Below are positions 46,482-57,639 of a stretch of DNA of 64,000 nucleotides, in pieces. The notes under the pieces were generated by a model, which did not search any database, had not been told where the DNA came from, and saw only the letters and a list, made by a program, of their open reading frames with translations. Each line of letters starts with the position of its first letter. Within the stretch, counting starts at the first letter, position 1. The position numbers and the translations under genes were made by a program. Origin of the DNA: Gigaspora rosea (taxonomy: Eukaryota; Glomeromycota; Glomeromycetes; Diversisporales; Gigasporaceae); assembly GCA_003550325.1 (NCBI GenBank), contig QKWP01000785.1, forward strand, positions 8,297 to 72,296, given 5' to 3'.

Positions 46482-47464
46482 TTTTTTTTTTTTTTTTTTT
46501 TGGCGAGGTCATGCCTCGGTCTTTTTATTAAGTATAGTGATCATTACAACATCCTCGACTATTGCATTAGATTACTACAACTACCAAGTACCAAAACTTA
46601 GACTATTTTATCTACGACCTAAACCTACCAGAGCATCCTATATGTCCCACTCATATACTCAACCTGGTTTTTGCACCTTACTTGTCCACTAATAGTACAT
46701 GTAGTGCTGCCGCCGCCGGTTCGTATCTCAAGCCATTTTTTGAATGCTGCTGCAACCTTGGCCCATATCTCAAGCCACTACCTTCCTACTAGTATGTGTA
46801 GCACGATACATGCCCTTACAAAGTTCACCAACTTCAGTACTTCTCCCGTTCCTCTTCTGGTTTCTTTCCAGTTGCTTTCCTTACCCCTACCTCGCTTTCT
46901 TTCCCCCGGTTATATTCCTACTTCTAATCCGAGGACCCGGAAGGAGTGGTCTGCCATTGGCAAACCCAATGGTCTCCTTCCCTTTGGTACATGCTTCTGT
47001 AACATATGTCCTTTTCCTCCGGTGCGACTCCGGCGGTCTGATTGGTAGAGCCCGCCATAGGCCCTTTTGTTGTAAGTTTGCTTCCGGTCAGTCCACTTCT
47101 CGGTCAGTCCGCTTCCGGTCCGTCCCCATCCGATTTCTGTTTAAGTACTGTCAAAGTCGGCTACCTCTTTGCTCGGGTCTTGCCAAGTATAGTTTCCTTT
47201 TGTCCTATGGTTCTGTGCGTAACACAGTGCCTGCGCTCCCCAGGATTTATGTGCCCCAGTTCTGTGCGTAACATAGCTCTAGAGCTCCCAATACGAGTTG
47301 GTATAACCCAGGAAACAGATCTGTAAATCTGAGCTCAGAGTCCAGGTTACCATAACGCAGATAAATTTTTCAAAAATCGTCTCCAGTGGGATTCGAACTC
47401 TGTATCATTTGTTACAACTACTTGGGGGTGACAACAATCCAACTACACTATGTCGCTACACCCC
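46482..47464 (-). mobile_element. Long tRNA-headed SINE, second copy
   Basis: On the minus strand it begins GGGGTGTAGCGACATAGTGT and carries a good B box, GAGTTCGAATCCC, about 70 bases in. It ends CTTAATAAAAAGACCGAGGC plus ATGACCTCGCC and a poly-A (plus-strand T run 46483-46500). A perfect 16-bp duplication, attatttacttattaa, flanks it (46466-46481 and 47465-47480). The body is GC-richer than the flanks and shares segments with 3772-4775 (CCTTTTCCTCCGGTG; GTCTTGCCAA). Plus-strand frames here are antisense. Confidence 0.8.
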
Positions 47465-47480
47465 ATTATTTACTTATTAA

Positions 47481-48355
47481 TATGTGCTGCAATCCCAGAA
47501 CAAATAAAACAATTGATAACAAAGTCCTAATGCTAAGATATATGATTGAGCATTAATATGTGAATCAGAGAATATTTCAGTATAAGTTCATTTCTTAGAC
47601 AGTATATATCACCAATAGCTCATTTCAAGACAAGTTTTTTTTTAACAAAGAGCAATAACCTTAACTCTAATTCAGAAACTAACCTAACGACAATAAATCA
47701 AATTACTTTATTTGTAAAATAAGCTATCAGTAAAACATACTGTCTGTGAAATAAACTATTCTAAATGTGTATTAGTAAAATGAGATGTCTTTAAAGCAAG
47801 TTGATCATAACTGCTTTAATTATACTTACTACTAGGTATAGCTATCATGAATAAAATCAATCTTAGTATAGTTGATAAGAACTTTTTGTACAACAATCAA
47901 CAATACTAAAACAAATATTTTTATACTTACTGGCTATAGTAATAAAATGAAATTCAAGATTTGATTAGTGAATGGAGTGCATAAGTCAGATCAACATGAA
48001 CAAAAGAATTATTGCATAGTAGAAGTGTCTTTGTTCTTGATACTTTCTTGTTTATAAGAGTTCTTAGATTTTTGATCAAATTTATTTTAAGAAAAAAAAG
48101 GGTATGCTTATTTTAATAAAAAATTTCTACATAATTTCAAGTCTCATTTACTTTTTTTAAAAAAGTAGATCATAAAGAGATCATAACAAACTATAAGTCT
48201 ATAGGTTCTTAACTTTTTTTTCATATATCATTTATAGATTATAGTTTAAAAAAGCAAAAAAGGTTATCGAGGACCAATTAAAACCAGGTAGATCGTTCTA
48301 GAAATGTTCTAGAATCGATTGCCGTTTTTGGTAATATCCCTGACAGGATTTTCTC
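47481..48355. other. AT-rich DNA, no gene
   Basis: No coding sense; a few ATAGC/TAAAGC words only. Nothing recognised. Confidence 0.45.
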
Positions 48356-48498
48356 ACATGCACTTATTTTGCGCGGGTAATACAAACTCCTGGAGAGAAA
48401 ATATCCAATCAGAGAGTATAAATTTTGACTATTCCGGATCACCCGATGAAGAATTCAAACACGCAAAGAAAAATGACGGAAATGAAATTTTACTTATA

Positions 48499-48916
48499 CA
48501 GTGCGGGCATCCTTAAATCGATGTATAAAATACATGATCTTTAAAAGGTTATAAATAAAAAACTAGAATAGTTATGTACCAAATCTCTTCATAAAATAAT
48601 AAAATCAAACCTAAAGAACAAAGTTATGAAGTTAATTTTTTTAGTTAATTAGAATTTAATCAAGTTATTATCTTTTAAAATTATCCAATTTTATTAATAA
48701 ATTTACAAATTTGGCCACTTTAATTTTGGCCAAAATTATTTAAAATTATTATAATTTGGCCAAAATTATAAAAAAATTTTTTTATTAATGTTGGTTTATA
48801 TTTTAATGTTTATATTATCCAATAATATTGCTTTATTTGGTGTAAGGTTATACAGCATATATTAAAAATTTGGCCACCTATATAAAAAACTTGTTGGTTT
48901 AAGGATGCCTGCACTG
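48499..48916. mobile_element. TA-flanked mariner-like MITE, 418 bp
   Basis: Ends CAGTGCGGGCATCCTTAAA and inverse of CAGTGCAGGCATCCTTAAA, with TA at 48497-48498 and 48917-48918. The uninterrupted relative near 23735 has a single TA at this point, which confirms the duplication. Interior repeats TTTGGCCAAAATTAT. Confidence 0.9.
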
Positions 48917-49020
48917 TATTAAGCATCATTCTAACCCTATAGCCTCTAACGTTAAGACCCTAACCCTAAATTTTTATCTCACGCACTTAGTTTATTTACA
49001 AAATCGGATTTCCTTTTTTG

Positions 49021-49298
49021 GGGGATGGCTAAAGCCAGGTATATGTTTTTGATTATTTAATTAAAATTAGGGTAAGGGTTAGTTAGGGGTTAGGTTAGGG
49101 CTTGACTTATAAGTAAAATTGTCTTCCCGACATTTTTTATTAAGGCTCCTATACAGGTTTAGACACTCGTGTTTTGTATTTTCGGCGTTTTTCACTTTTT
49201 TTTTTGTTTTTGTCTCGCCGGGCTGATCCGTAAAGATCAAATTTTACGATTTGATTGGCTTTATATCACGTGAACGCACCTGGCTTTAGACGACCCCC
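49021..49298. mobile_element. 278-bp MITE of the CTAAAGCC family
   Basis: Ends GGGGATGGCTAAAGCCAGGT and inverse of GGGGGTCGTCTAAAGCCAGG. Flanked by cttttttg on both sides (49013-49020 and 49299-49306), confirmed by the empty relative near 23634. Contains GGGTTAGTTAGGGGTTAGG and the AATGTCGGGAAG segment shared with 16762-17049. Confidence 0.85.
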
Positions 49299-49556
49299 CT
49301 TTTTTGGGTTGTGTTACCCGCGCAAATAATTATAAACCCAGTATACACTTTCTTTTTATTCATCGAAACTAGAAATTTTACGTCACATTGAAATCAGTAA
49401 AGATATGTCATGAGAAAGAACTGTGCTCTGAGTACCAACGTATAACCCAATTAGCTTTAAGATTTTTCCTTTTTGTGCCCGTGATGTTGCACGTGTGCTC
49501 ACTGGTGATATGTATATGAACATCTTTTCTGATCAATCATGTTGTGCATCATAAAC

Positions 49557-51180
49557 AATGTCGAAAAAGTCTCTGAGAAAAAAAGCTAAGAGTAAGTTAT
49601 AAGATAAAAATTGTTTATGAAGAACTCATATAATTAATGAAAAACTTTTTTTCGTAAAGTACGTTCCATCTACTGTTGCTGGCACATCTGGTGCATCGAC
49701 ACAAAGCAGAAATGTCGCAGAAATTATTGAAAATGCCACTAGCTTGCAAAAGGAACAATCAATATCCAGTGGTAAAGTAAATTTATTACAGGTAATTTTT
49801 CATAAATAAGTCATTAATTGCTGTCCAAAAAAAATATGTTTCGGGAACTTTGAGTTAGATTTCAAAATTTGGGTCAAGTATGGTGACAGCCAGCCAGTTC
49901 GGATTCTTTTTGAGGGAGAGATTGTAGACGACTTGATAGAAGTGGTCAAGAAGACACTTGCACCCGAGTTGGATGATGTGGCAGTTAACCGTATTACTAT
50001 AAGAAGACACGGCGAAGAAGACGACTTGCATCCTGGGTTAGTGGTGGATCGAAGTTTCATAAATGATGATGAAACACCTTTACAATTTATTGTAAATGCA
50101 TCTGGTATGTATTCAAGTTTATTGAGTAAGAGTGTTGAATAAGCCAAAGTAATTTTATGTTTTTGCAATATCGACTAACTAAGGCTTTTTATAAGCGACG
50201 TTAAAACGTAAACATGAAGAATTAGAAGATTTACGCGAGATTGTAAAAAGTGCTGTGAAGGTTGTGAGAGAAGAATTCTCACGACAAAAGCCTTATGAGA
50301 TGATACAAGCATCAAATCTTTCGGAAACAAAGGCAAGAAAGATAATTGCACATTATGGATTAAAACATTTTAATGTAAGTATACGTCTCTTTTCCTGTAT
50401 TATTAAATTATATGATTATTTATCATATATCAATTATTAGATCGCAGAAGAAGACTTTCAACCTATTGAACCCATACAATATCAGCCATTCCTTTGGGAT
50501 ATGGAAAACGATGAAGCTCACCAAATGTCCGAAGTTGGGGAATGGCTCAGGAGTGCATTAAATCTACCAAGAGGTTTCATGTAAAGGATATTCATACACG
50601 AAATTATCAACGACATTTACAAACTGCCAATGTCGTTTTAACAGGTGGAGCCGATATTTCTGTTGGCCCAAGTGCAACTTCCTGTGTTTGGATTAAAATT
50701 AAGAAAAGTAAGGAAAATTTTAAAATTGGCCAAGCTATCGGTGAATTATTAATATTGGATAATGTGTACGCTCCAAGACCTATGTCTGTCTTAACTGATT
50801 GCAATGACAATTGGATTATTTTCTTTTTTTTTGGGACTGAAAACAAGGAACATTCTTTAGCGTCATCTACAATTCATAACCGCAGTATTGCTCTGGCAAT
50901 AATTAGACAATTCGTACTTCATGAAGGAAGAACTTATCTTGAGTTACTTGGAAAAAGTATTACATATCAAACAAATTTATCCGAACCACTCAAGAAGAGA
51001 GTGAAGTTTCTCCATTCTATACCCGAAGAGTATGATGAAAGAATGGCCGGAACAGGAATTATATCACATGACAATGCGCAAGAGATCAAAATTAGCGAAA
51101 GGTATTGTTAGAATAGAGGAACAACCAATTATAGATCAACTTATTAGACAATTTAGTGCTGTAGTGACAATTATGAAAAT
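49557..51180 (+). pseudogene. Crinkler-like effector gene relic
   Basis: Several plus-strand exon-like pieces separated by short GT-AG gaps. Parts: a short basic start; a ubiquitin-like segment (FKIWVKYGDSQPVRILFEGE, DDLIEVVKK) about 85 residues long; a helical segment (KPYEMIQASNLSETKARKII); a linker (FLWDMENDE); and a C-terminal domain with TGGADISVG, SCVWIKIKKSK, QAIGELL and VLTDCNDNWI. That order resembles restriction-endonuclease-like (PD-(D/E)XK) folds in some Crinkler-type effectors. The effector and nuclease reading is inference. It is a fossil broken in about two or three places, of moderate age since most of the protein signal remains. It sits alone among transposons. Confidence 0.6.
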
Positions 51181-51609
51181 CAAACATAATCAATGTACAT
51201 GTAGTATAAATATTTGCTATAGATCATTAATATCGGTAAATTTTTTTATCAAGCAAAGTTTCTTTACTCTCCATTCGTACTTTCATTGGAATATAATAAA
51301 GAAAAATAAGTTGAGCTTTTTTCCCCATGTTTTGTGTAGTAACGGTCCAGTATTTATGAATCTCGATTTGTGTGATCTGCTTGTTAATATTTTATTTCAA
51401 ATGGTTGTGTTGCTTACAGAATTTTTTTGAATCAGTCAATCAGATTTGATTTAATCGAAATCTTTAATAATTGTGGATGATTTTTTTAGTATTGCAAAAT
51501 TTTGAATTTGATTCTTGGGCCATGAATTTTGCTAAAAACGAACTTCACTAATTGGTTTTTTATCTGCTTCATGAAAGTAAATAAAGTTAACGAAAAAATT
51601 TTTATCTTT

Positions 51610-52080
51610 ATATCATCAGCAAGTACATTTTTTATAAAATCTACATAGATCTACAACTTTACATAAATATTATATAGAATACTATATAAAAATTATATAT
51701 GTTAATTTTTATATGTTATTTAAATAGAATTTATGTAAAATTTATTTGAATATATATAAAAATAAATTTATAAAAAAGGCTTATGTAAATGTTATAAATT
51801 TATAAATTTTATGTATAATAATTAAGCAACTTTTATATGCTATAAATATCTAAATAAATTTTTTACATAAATTTTATATATTAATAAATTTTATATATTA
51901 TAACTATATAACTTTTATATATCGTAAAATTTAAATAAAAATTTTATATATATCTTATATCATAAAATTTAGATAAAAATTTTATATAAACATTATATAT
52001 TAATAAATTTTACGTATATAATTATGTAACCTTTATATATTATAAAATATAAATAAATTTTTATATAAATTTTAAGAAAA
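51610..52080. repeat. Degenerate AT tandem array (TTTATATAAA words)
   Basis: Units of roughly 45-60 bases around AAATTTTATATAAA and TAAATTTTATATATT, resembling the array at 41330-41690. Self-complementary simple DNA. Confidence 0.65.
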
Positions 52081-52084
52081 AGAA

Positions 52085-53762
52085 ATAGTCAATATCTCAA
52101 AATTTTACTAGGATAACCCCTGTTGTATTTTTAATTAAAAATGCTCCTCTCGCAATTTTACCTTAATGCCAACTCTAATTCTAACCCTAAACTTAATTAT
52201 AACTTTTATTTCATTCTACATTTTACTTATTTGGCTACTTAACACATTTTTATATTTTAAATTTCGTTGCATAACTGTTAAATAAATATTATTTAAAAAT
52301 TATATTTATGTATAAATTATGCTATGTAAGTCTACATTGGGTTTGTAGACTTACATATAATTTTTGAATACATAAAAATAACTTTGTGATGATATCATAA
52401 GATTCTGGTATGATGGAGATGCAGATTATGCATTGCTAAACAGATGAAGCTATTTTGGTGCAATTTAATTTAAGACATTTATTGCGCAACATGTACCCAG
52501 CGACATCCTTCAGCCTCGAAATGCTAGCCCGATATTATTAATTCCAGTAACACGTCTCACTTCAGCTATAGACGGAAATTCTCGAAAGATCCATTTTTAA
52601 AATCTGCCTGACAGCATGTTTGCAGAAGCCCAAGACGTGCAGCATGTGCATATTCTCTTTATGTGTACACCATTCGAGATTTGAGGCTTTGTTATTAGTA
52701 GGATCCCCATCACGACTGATTAGTTGACTAAAAAATTTTAGTTGATTCGGATCATCGGATCACTACATATACCTTCTTACTCGAAGAATTAAAATTTAAG
52801 TTAATGTATATTTTTATGATTTTTTATGATTTAAAATTTGGATCATTACTGGACTGCTTTATATTAAATAATAAATACCGAACTATATTTGAATTAAAAA
52901 ATTGATATTTGTTATTTATGATATTTTTCTATATGAAAAACTAATTTCTATATCTACTTTTTTATCCATTACATTATATCATTTACATCATTTATCTCTT
53001 ATACTCCCTTATACTACATTTGATTTTGTTAAAAATCAATTTTGCATTAAATATCTTGTCCAATGAGATATTATTAGTTGCCGAACCTGAATTATGCCTT
53101 ACGCATCATATTCTCAAGATGTATTATACATATATCATATCTAATCTAAAAACCATTTACCTATTACTAATTATCGGCTAAGAATAAATAGACAAATATA
53201 TATAAGTAAATAAGGTAAACCTCAAGATAATATAAGCAATTAGATATATAATGAACAATAAATAATTACGGTAAGGTAGTATATAATCAGATGATAGTTT
53301 AATATTAATAAGTATATTATATGATAAGTATAAAATATATTGATAAAGAAGATTAAAAAAACAACGTGATAAATAAAATAAATTGTAATACTAGTATTAT
53401 TATCAGTTTGGAAGTGTTAGATAACAGAAAACGAATTCGGTCTGTGTTTAGATTAAATCTGGAAATAAGAGAGGTTGTTAAGTATTGAATAAAAAAAAAG
53501 ATGATGCACTAATTTTATAAGCATAAGAGTTTTTTTTATTCAATGAAATAAATCAAATAATAACAGATAATTAGATAAATATTAGAATCCGATAAGTATA
53601 TAAATTTACTTCAATTTTGAAATACTTACTAATTTGTACGTACTTATTTTTATTGTTTTTAAAATAATGAGTATTAACAGAAAATAAAGACTATATGAAT
53701 TTTTGATATAGAAAATAAATCAAAGTACAATAAATAGTTTATGCATTCACAGAGAAGAAGAC
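52085..53762. other. AT-rich DNA, no gene
   Basis: A telomere-like trace (TCTAACCCTAAACTTAA) lies at 52180-52200. A GC-richer patch at 52490-52690 might be an old gene scrap but has no domain. The rest is plain. Confidence 0.4.
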
Positions 53763-53770
53763 ATTGTAAT

Positions 53771-54564
53771 TAGGGATGCTAACAACTCAATCGTCTCTAT
53801 TGATTAATTGGTTTTTATAATAATTGTGACAGCTTATGCTGAGATTGGCTTATGTTAAGTGGTAAATCGCAGATAAAGGGTAAAAAATGATCATTTTATA
53901 ATAAATTACGGCGAGCATTTAATAGTAAATTTCTATAGTGTGCGAATGGGGCTTTTCTACATATAAAAGTATTTTTTTTTACTAAGCAAACCTTTTATAA
54001 TTTCTAATTAAACTTTGCAGAACAACTTTTCTGATTCTAATGATAGTTAAATCATTCAAATCGCGTTAGTATATGACACGATATGAGTATTTATTGATTG
54101 TTTACTATAGGGTTTTTATTATGATCGGAAATGTACGGCATTCCACTTCCATATAGGGTCGGTTAAAGCGGAGTGAAATTTAGTTAGGGTTAGGGTTACC
54201 TTTTTGATGCAGTTAGAAGGTTTTTTATATATAGATATCAAGAATTCAATTTATGCAGTATGTAGTTCATATATTGAGTTAACTCCGCTTGAACCGACCC
54301 CATATAAGGCAATTAGTAAAACTCCGCCGATTTTTACTATGAAATTTTGACCCTTTAACTGTGGATTACCACTTAAGTTATTTTATTATGAAATTTTAGA
54401 GCGCTTTTTTAGGGGTGTTTTTTTTTATAGTTTGGTTAGGGTTTAGGGTTAGGGTATTAATAAATAAGTATATGTGGAGACTCCGGATCTCAGCATAAGC
54501 CAATCTCAGCGTAAGCCGCCACAATAATAAATATAAAAGTCGGGTCAAGCCGTTAGCATCCCTT
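53771..54564. mobile_element. hAT-type element with long TIRs, 794 bp
   Basis: Ends TAGGGATGCTAAC and inverse of AAGGGATGCTAAC, inverted homology continuing for more than 150 bases (GAGATTGGCTTATG; AAGTGGTAA). Perfect 8-bp duplication attgtaat (53763-53770 and 54565-54572). Contains telomere-like blocks (54434-54460) and a smaller element. Confidence 0.88.
54152..54305. mobile_element. Nested MITE, GGGTCGGTTNAAGCGGAGT family
   Basis: Inverted ends TATAGGGTCGGTTAAAGCGG and inverse of TATGGGGTCGGTTCAAGCGG. The interior (TTAGGGTTAGGGTTACCTTT, GCAGTTAGAAGGT) matches the core of the element at 39240-39779. Confidence 0.7.
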
Positions 54565-54578
54565 ATTGTAATATTGAA

Positions 54579-54806
54579 TGTCGCGGATGATCGTGAAATC
54601 GGATGATGGTGAAATTTGGGGTCTCAATATGAAAATATAAACCCTACCAAAATCCACCTATACTCTTTTATTAATAACCCTAACCCTAAATCCTAATTCA
54701 ACCATAAAAAAAAATTTAACAAAAAAGGCCCTAAAAATTTTTTAAAAATCGTACATAAAATAGATTCAAATTTCACCATCATCCAATTTCATGATCATCC
54801 GTGACA
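54579..54806. mobile_element. 228-bp MITE of the TGTCGCGGAT family
   Basis: Ends TGTCGCGGATGATCGTGAAA and inverse of TGTCACGGATGATCATGAAA, with a TAACCCTAACCCTAAATCC core. Starts only 15 bases after the preceding hAT ends. Confidence 0.8.
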
Positions 54807-54920
54807 AATGTTATGTAATGCATATTGTGAACCTGGAATCCGACCTACCGACTGCGCCTTATGATAGCCGAAATCACGGGACTAAATGCAATTTATCGCA
54901 TTTATCGCATTTATCCGATA

Positions 54921-55000
54921 AATTAGATTTATGCGATTTATTAGATATATCAGCTAAATTAGATTTATGCGATTTATTAGATATATCAACTAAATTAGAC
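54921..55000 (+). repeat. 36-bp direct tandem repeat
   Basis: Two near-identical 36-base units starting AATTAGATTTATGCGATTTA at 54921 and 54957, preceded by TTTATCGCA repeats. An open frame reads LDLCDLLDIS twice, probably by chance. Confidence 0.8.
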
Positions 55001-55019
55001 TTCTAGCATAAATAACATT

Positions 55020-56088
55020 CAGTTGTAATACTATATCGTTTATTATAAATAAAGGCCTTGCGCCCCGAGAAATAGGATTTGTTTTTAGCAATCGATAACT
55101 ATTTTCCTGCTACCCCCAACATTCACTAAACAAACTAACGATCTACTAATAAGTGGCATAGTAGTGCGATCTTTCGTTCGTATTTCCTGTGCACGTGATT
55201 GTAATGTTACTATTTCTCGACGTACTGAGGCTGCCGTGGTTGTTGTGTTCAGTATCCCGACGGACTAAGGATTACTGTGATTGTTTGTTATAGGGAGTTG
55301 CCCGAAGGATTGTCGACCGAAGCCTTAACTTACCCACTCGCCGAATCTAACACGCCTCCTTTGATAGGTCGTCCGGATTTTGTTGGTTTGGTTTTGGGTT
55401 GGATTTAGGTTGACCCGGAAGAGCTGATTCCTAGTTGTCAATATATACAAGATTTATTACGATCGTCTATAGTGAATAAATTTATAATTCAAAATTGTAA
55501 CGAATTTAACATTATAAAATAAGACAGGTTCAGTAAATAACTTGCAAGCCGCATTTTTGATTGTTGAAGATCGCTTGTCATATTATGATGAGTCTTTAAA
55601 GTCCCATTTATTAAAAGACCTTCAACTTCTTGTTGATGGATCATAAAGTACCAGACACGGTACTTTACAAATTCAAATATTTTAGGAAATTTGCTTAAAG
55701 GTTTTTTTCTCGATTAAATTTATGATTAAATTTAGGATTTTGTAGTACTGCTGATAATTTCAATTATATATTTTTCACGTTGGGCAACCTTTCGTTTATC
55801 TACTGAAATCTGGCTTGCCTTACGTGACTGACACTTTCAGTTAGAGATTTTTGGCATCTTTGATAATAAATATTTATTAAAATCGATCTATTTCAAAATT
55901 ATTCAACTAATTAACCAAACATAGTATTGCTTAGAAACTTCACAAGTTGTTTTTAAAGTGTAAAAAGAATAAAACAATGCTTGAAAATTTTTTATTAATA
56001 TGTAGGTTTTAAATGTTCGACTAATAGAATATATCTTTGTTACTTGTAAGTTAGTATTAACGTGCAAAAAATCGAGCGTAACTTTGTT
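55020..56088. other. No gene recognised; GC-richer patch
   Basis: 55060-55440 is less AT-rich than the surroundings and begins after TATAAATAAAGG, a promoter-like string. A short coding-like piece (YYDESLKSHLLKDLQLLVDG) lies at 55580-55640. No domain, partner copy or element ends were found. Confidence 0.35.
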
Positions 56089-56096
56089 GTAATAGT

Positions 56097-57169
56097 CAGG
56101 GTTGTGCAAATTACATGATGATTTTATTGGACATCGGGCATTTCCAAATTGTCCGAAGCAAATGTCCAATGTCCGATGAGGCGCAGTTATAGTTGTCAAC
56201 GGAGAATGTCCAATAATTTGCACAGGACAATTCGGACAAATGTCCGATGTCCGAAGATATGTCCGATGCTTCATAGTTCATCCATAAACTTTAACATATG
56301 ACAAATGCGAAAGCGCCGTGAAGAAATTAATTTATATTATTGTTCAAATTCAGCGTATATATGCATAAGGTAACTGCGCGACGCAGGAACGTAAATAACG
56401 ATGTTGTGATATATGTGTCTTTTAACGTATTATAAAGCTTTTAATGTATTTTCATATGCGACATGGTAATCATATGTAGCAATTGAATTAATTCGGTCCA
56501 AATTAGTTTATAATCGCCGTGTAAACAATGAATTATTTGATTATAGGAAATTTTTGTATTTACATTTCTGAATCATGCTATATTAATTCTCTAAATAATT
56601 CGTCGGTCCTGTCCATAATAATAATAATAATAAATACGTATTCGTTGTATGCGTATATGTTGTACATCGGGAATAGAATCTTGGTAGATTTAGAATCAAT
56701 ATAAGTTGATTCTAAATACTCTTATGTTGAAACGAAATTTTAAATTCACTCAAATCGGTAAAGAATTTCGAACTTACAGTAAAGGTGATTCTGAATCCAT
56801 TTAGCGTATATTCAATTAAAAACATTAAATTAACTTCAATTTACATCAACTATTAATTGACTAATGTCATTAGTAAATTTGAAAATAACATACAAATCGA
56901 TGATAGTCATTTATTCCTTATAACCCTATCTAGTTTAGTAAATATGGCTTATTCATGAAGTTTCACAATACGAACATTTTATTATAATTAATTTATTATC
57001 TATAAGCATAATTTTATTGGTTGATTGTCACATGTTTTGTTAATTGGCCAATAATATAACCCGATTTACTCTTATGTCCAATCCTTATGTCCATTGCTTT
57101 GATCGGACAATTTGGACACTGGATATCGGACAGATTTCCAATGTCCGAATTCCATTGGTGCCAACCCTG
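56097..57169. mobile_element. Non-autonomous hAT with ATGTCCGA-rich ends, 1.07 kb
   Basis: Ends CAGGGTTGTGCAAATT and inverse of CAGGGTTGGCACCAATGG, perfect 8-bp duplication gtaatagt (56089-56096 and 57170-57177). Both subterminal regions carry many ATGTCCGAT/ATCGGACA words (56130-56270, 57070-57150). AT-rich interior without a transposase. Confidence 0.93.
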
Positions 57170-57493
57170 GTAATAGTCCTTGCGAAGATTTTTCATCGAA
57201 AGATATTAGAAAAATAAGTGCAATATTCCAGGTGAATCATTTAGAATTTGCTCTTTTCTTTATATTTAAATTACGTAAAATGATAATTCATTTGATTATT
57301 TTAATATCCACTTATCTAACATAGTTTTGATTAATTAGTCAGTACGCCACCTCATTAACCCATACTCAAGATGTAAAGAAGAGCTTTTTTTTGTACAAAC
57401 TAAAAAAACTATTTACTGTACTAGCTTATGATCTGAAATTTAATGTTTACTATTCCTGGATATTTATTAATTCTTCAAGAAAAGACGTGAGCG

Positions 57494-57633
57494 AGTATAT
57501 AAAATGGCAGTAGAAATGATAATATTTTCGAAAAATTGCGAGGGGATAAAGATTATGAGCAAAAGTATATAAAATGGCAGTAGAAATGATAATATTTTCG
57601 AAAAATTGCGAGGGGATAAAGATTATGAGCAAA
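57494..57633. repeat. Perfect 70-bp tandem duplication
   Basis: Two identical 70-base units, starting AGTATATAAAATGGCAGTAG at 57494 and 57564. No difference was seen, so it is recent or homogenised (or an assembly artefact). Confidence 0.9.
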
Positions 57634-57639
57634 AGTGAT

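Larger units (their letters stand above)
48363..49329. mobile_element. MITE of the 23607-23928 family carrying two later insertions
   Basis: Ends CTTATTTTGCGCGGGTAATA and inverse of TTATTTGCGCGGGTAACACA. Read on the minus strand it matches 23607-23928 almost throughout (CTAAGTGCGTG, TAGAGGCTATAG, GACTATTCCGGATCA), except for inserted blocks at 48499-48916 and 49021-49298. Removing these leaves about 270 bp, in line with the empty relative. Confidence 0.85.

Noticed and set aside
46671-47326. Three overlapping plus-strand frames up to 175 codons
   Set aside because: They lie antisense within the second SINE and overlap each other in different frames; GC-richer DNA with few stops explains them.
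55060-55460. Solo LTR fossil, suggested by the promoter-like TATAAATAAAGG string and GC-richer body
   Set aside because: No second copy, no TG/CA ends with a target duplication, and no neighbouring retroelement parts were seen.
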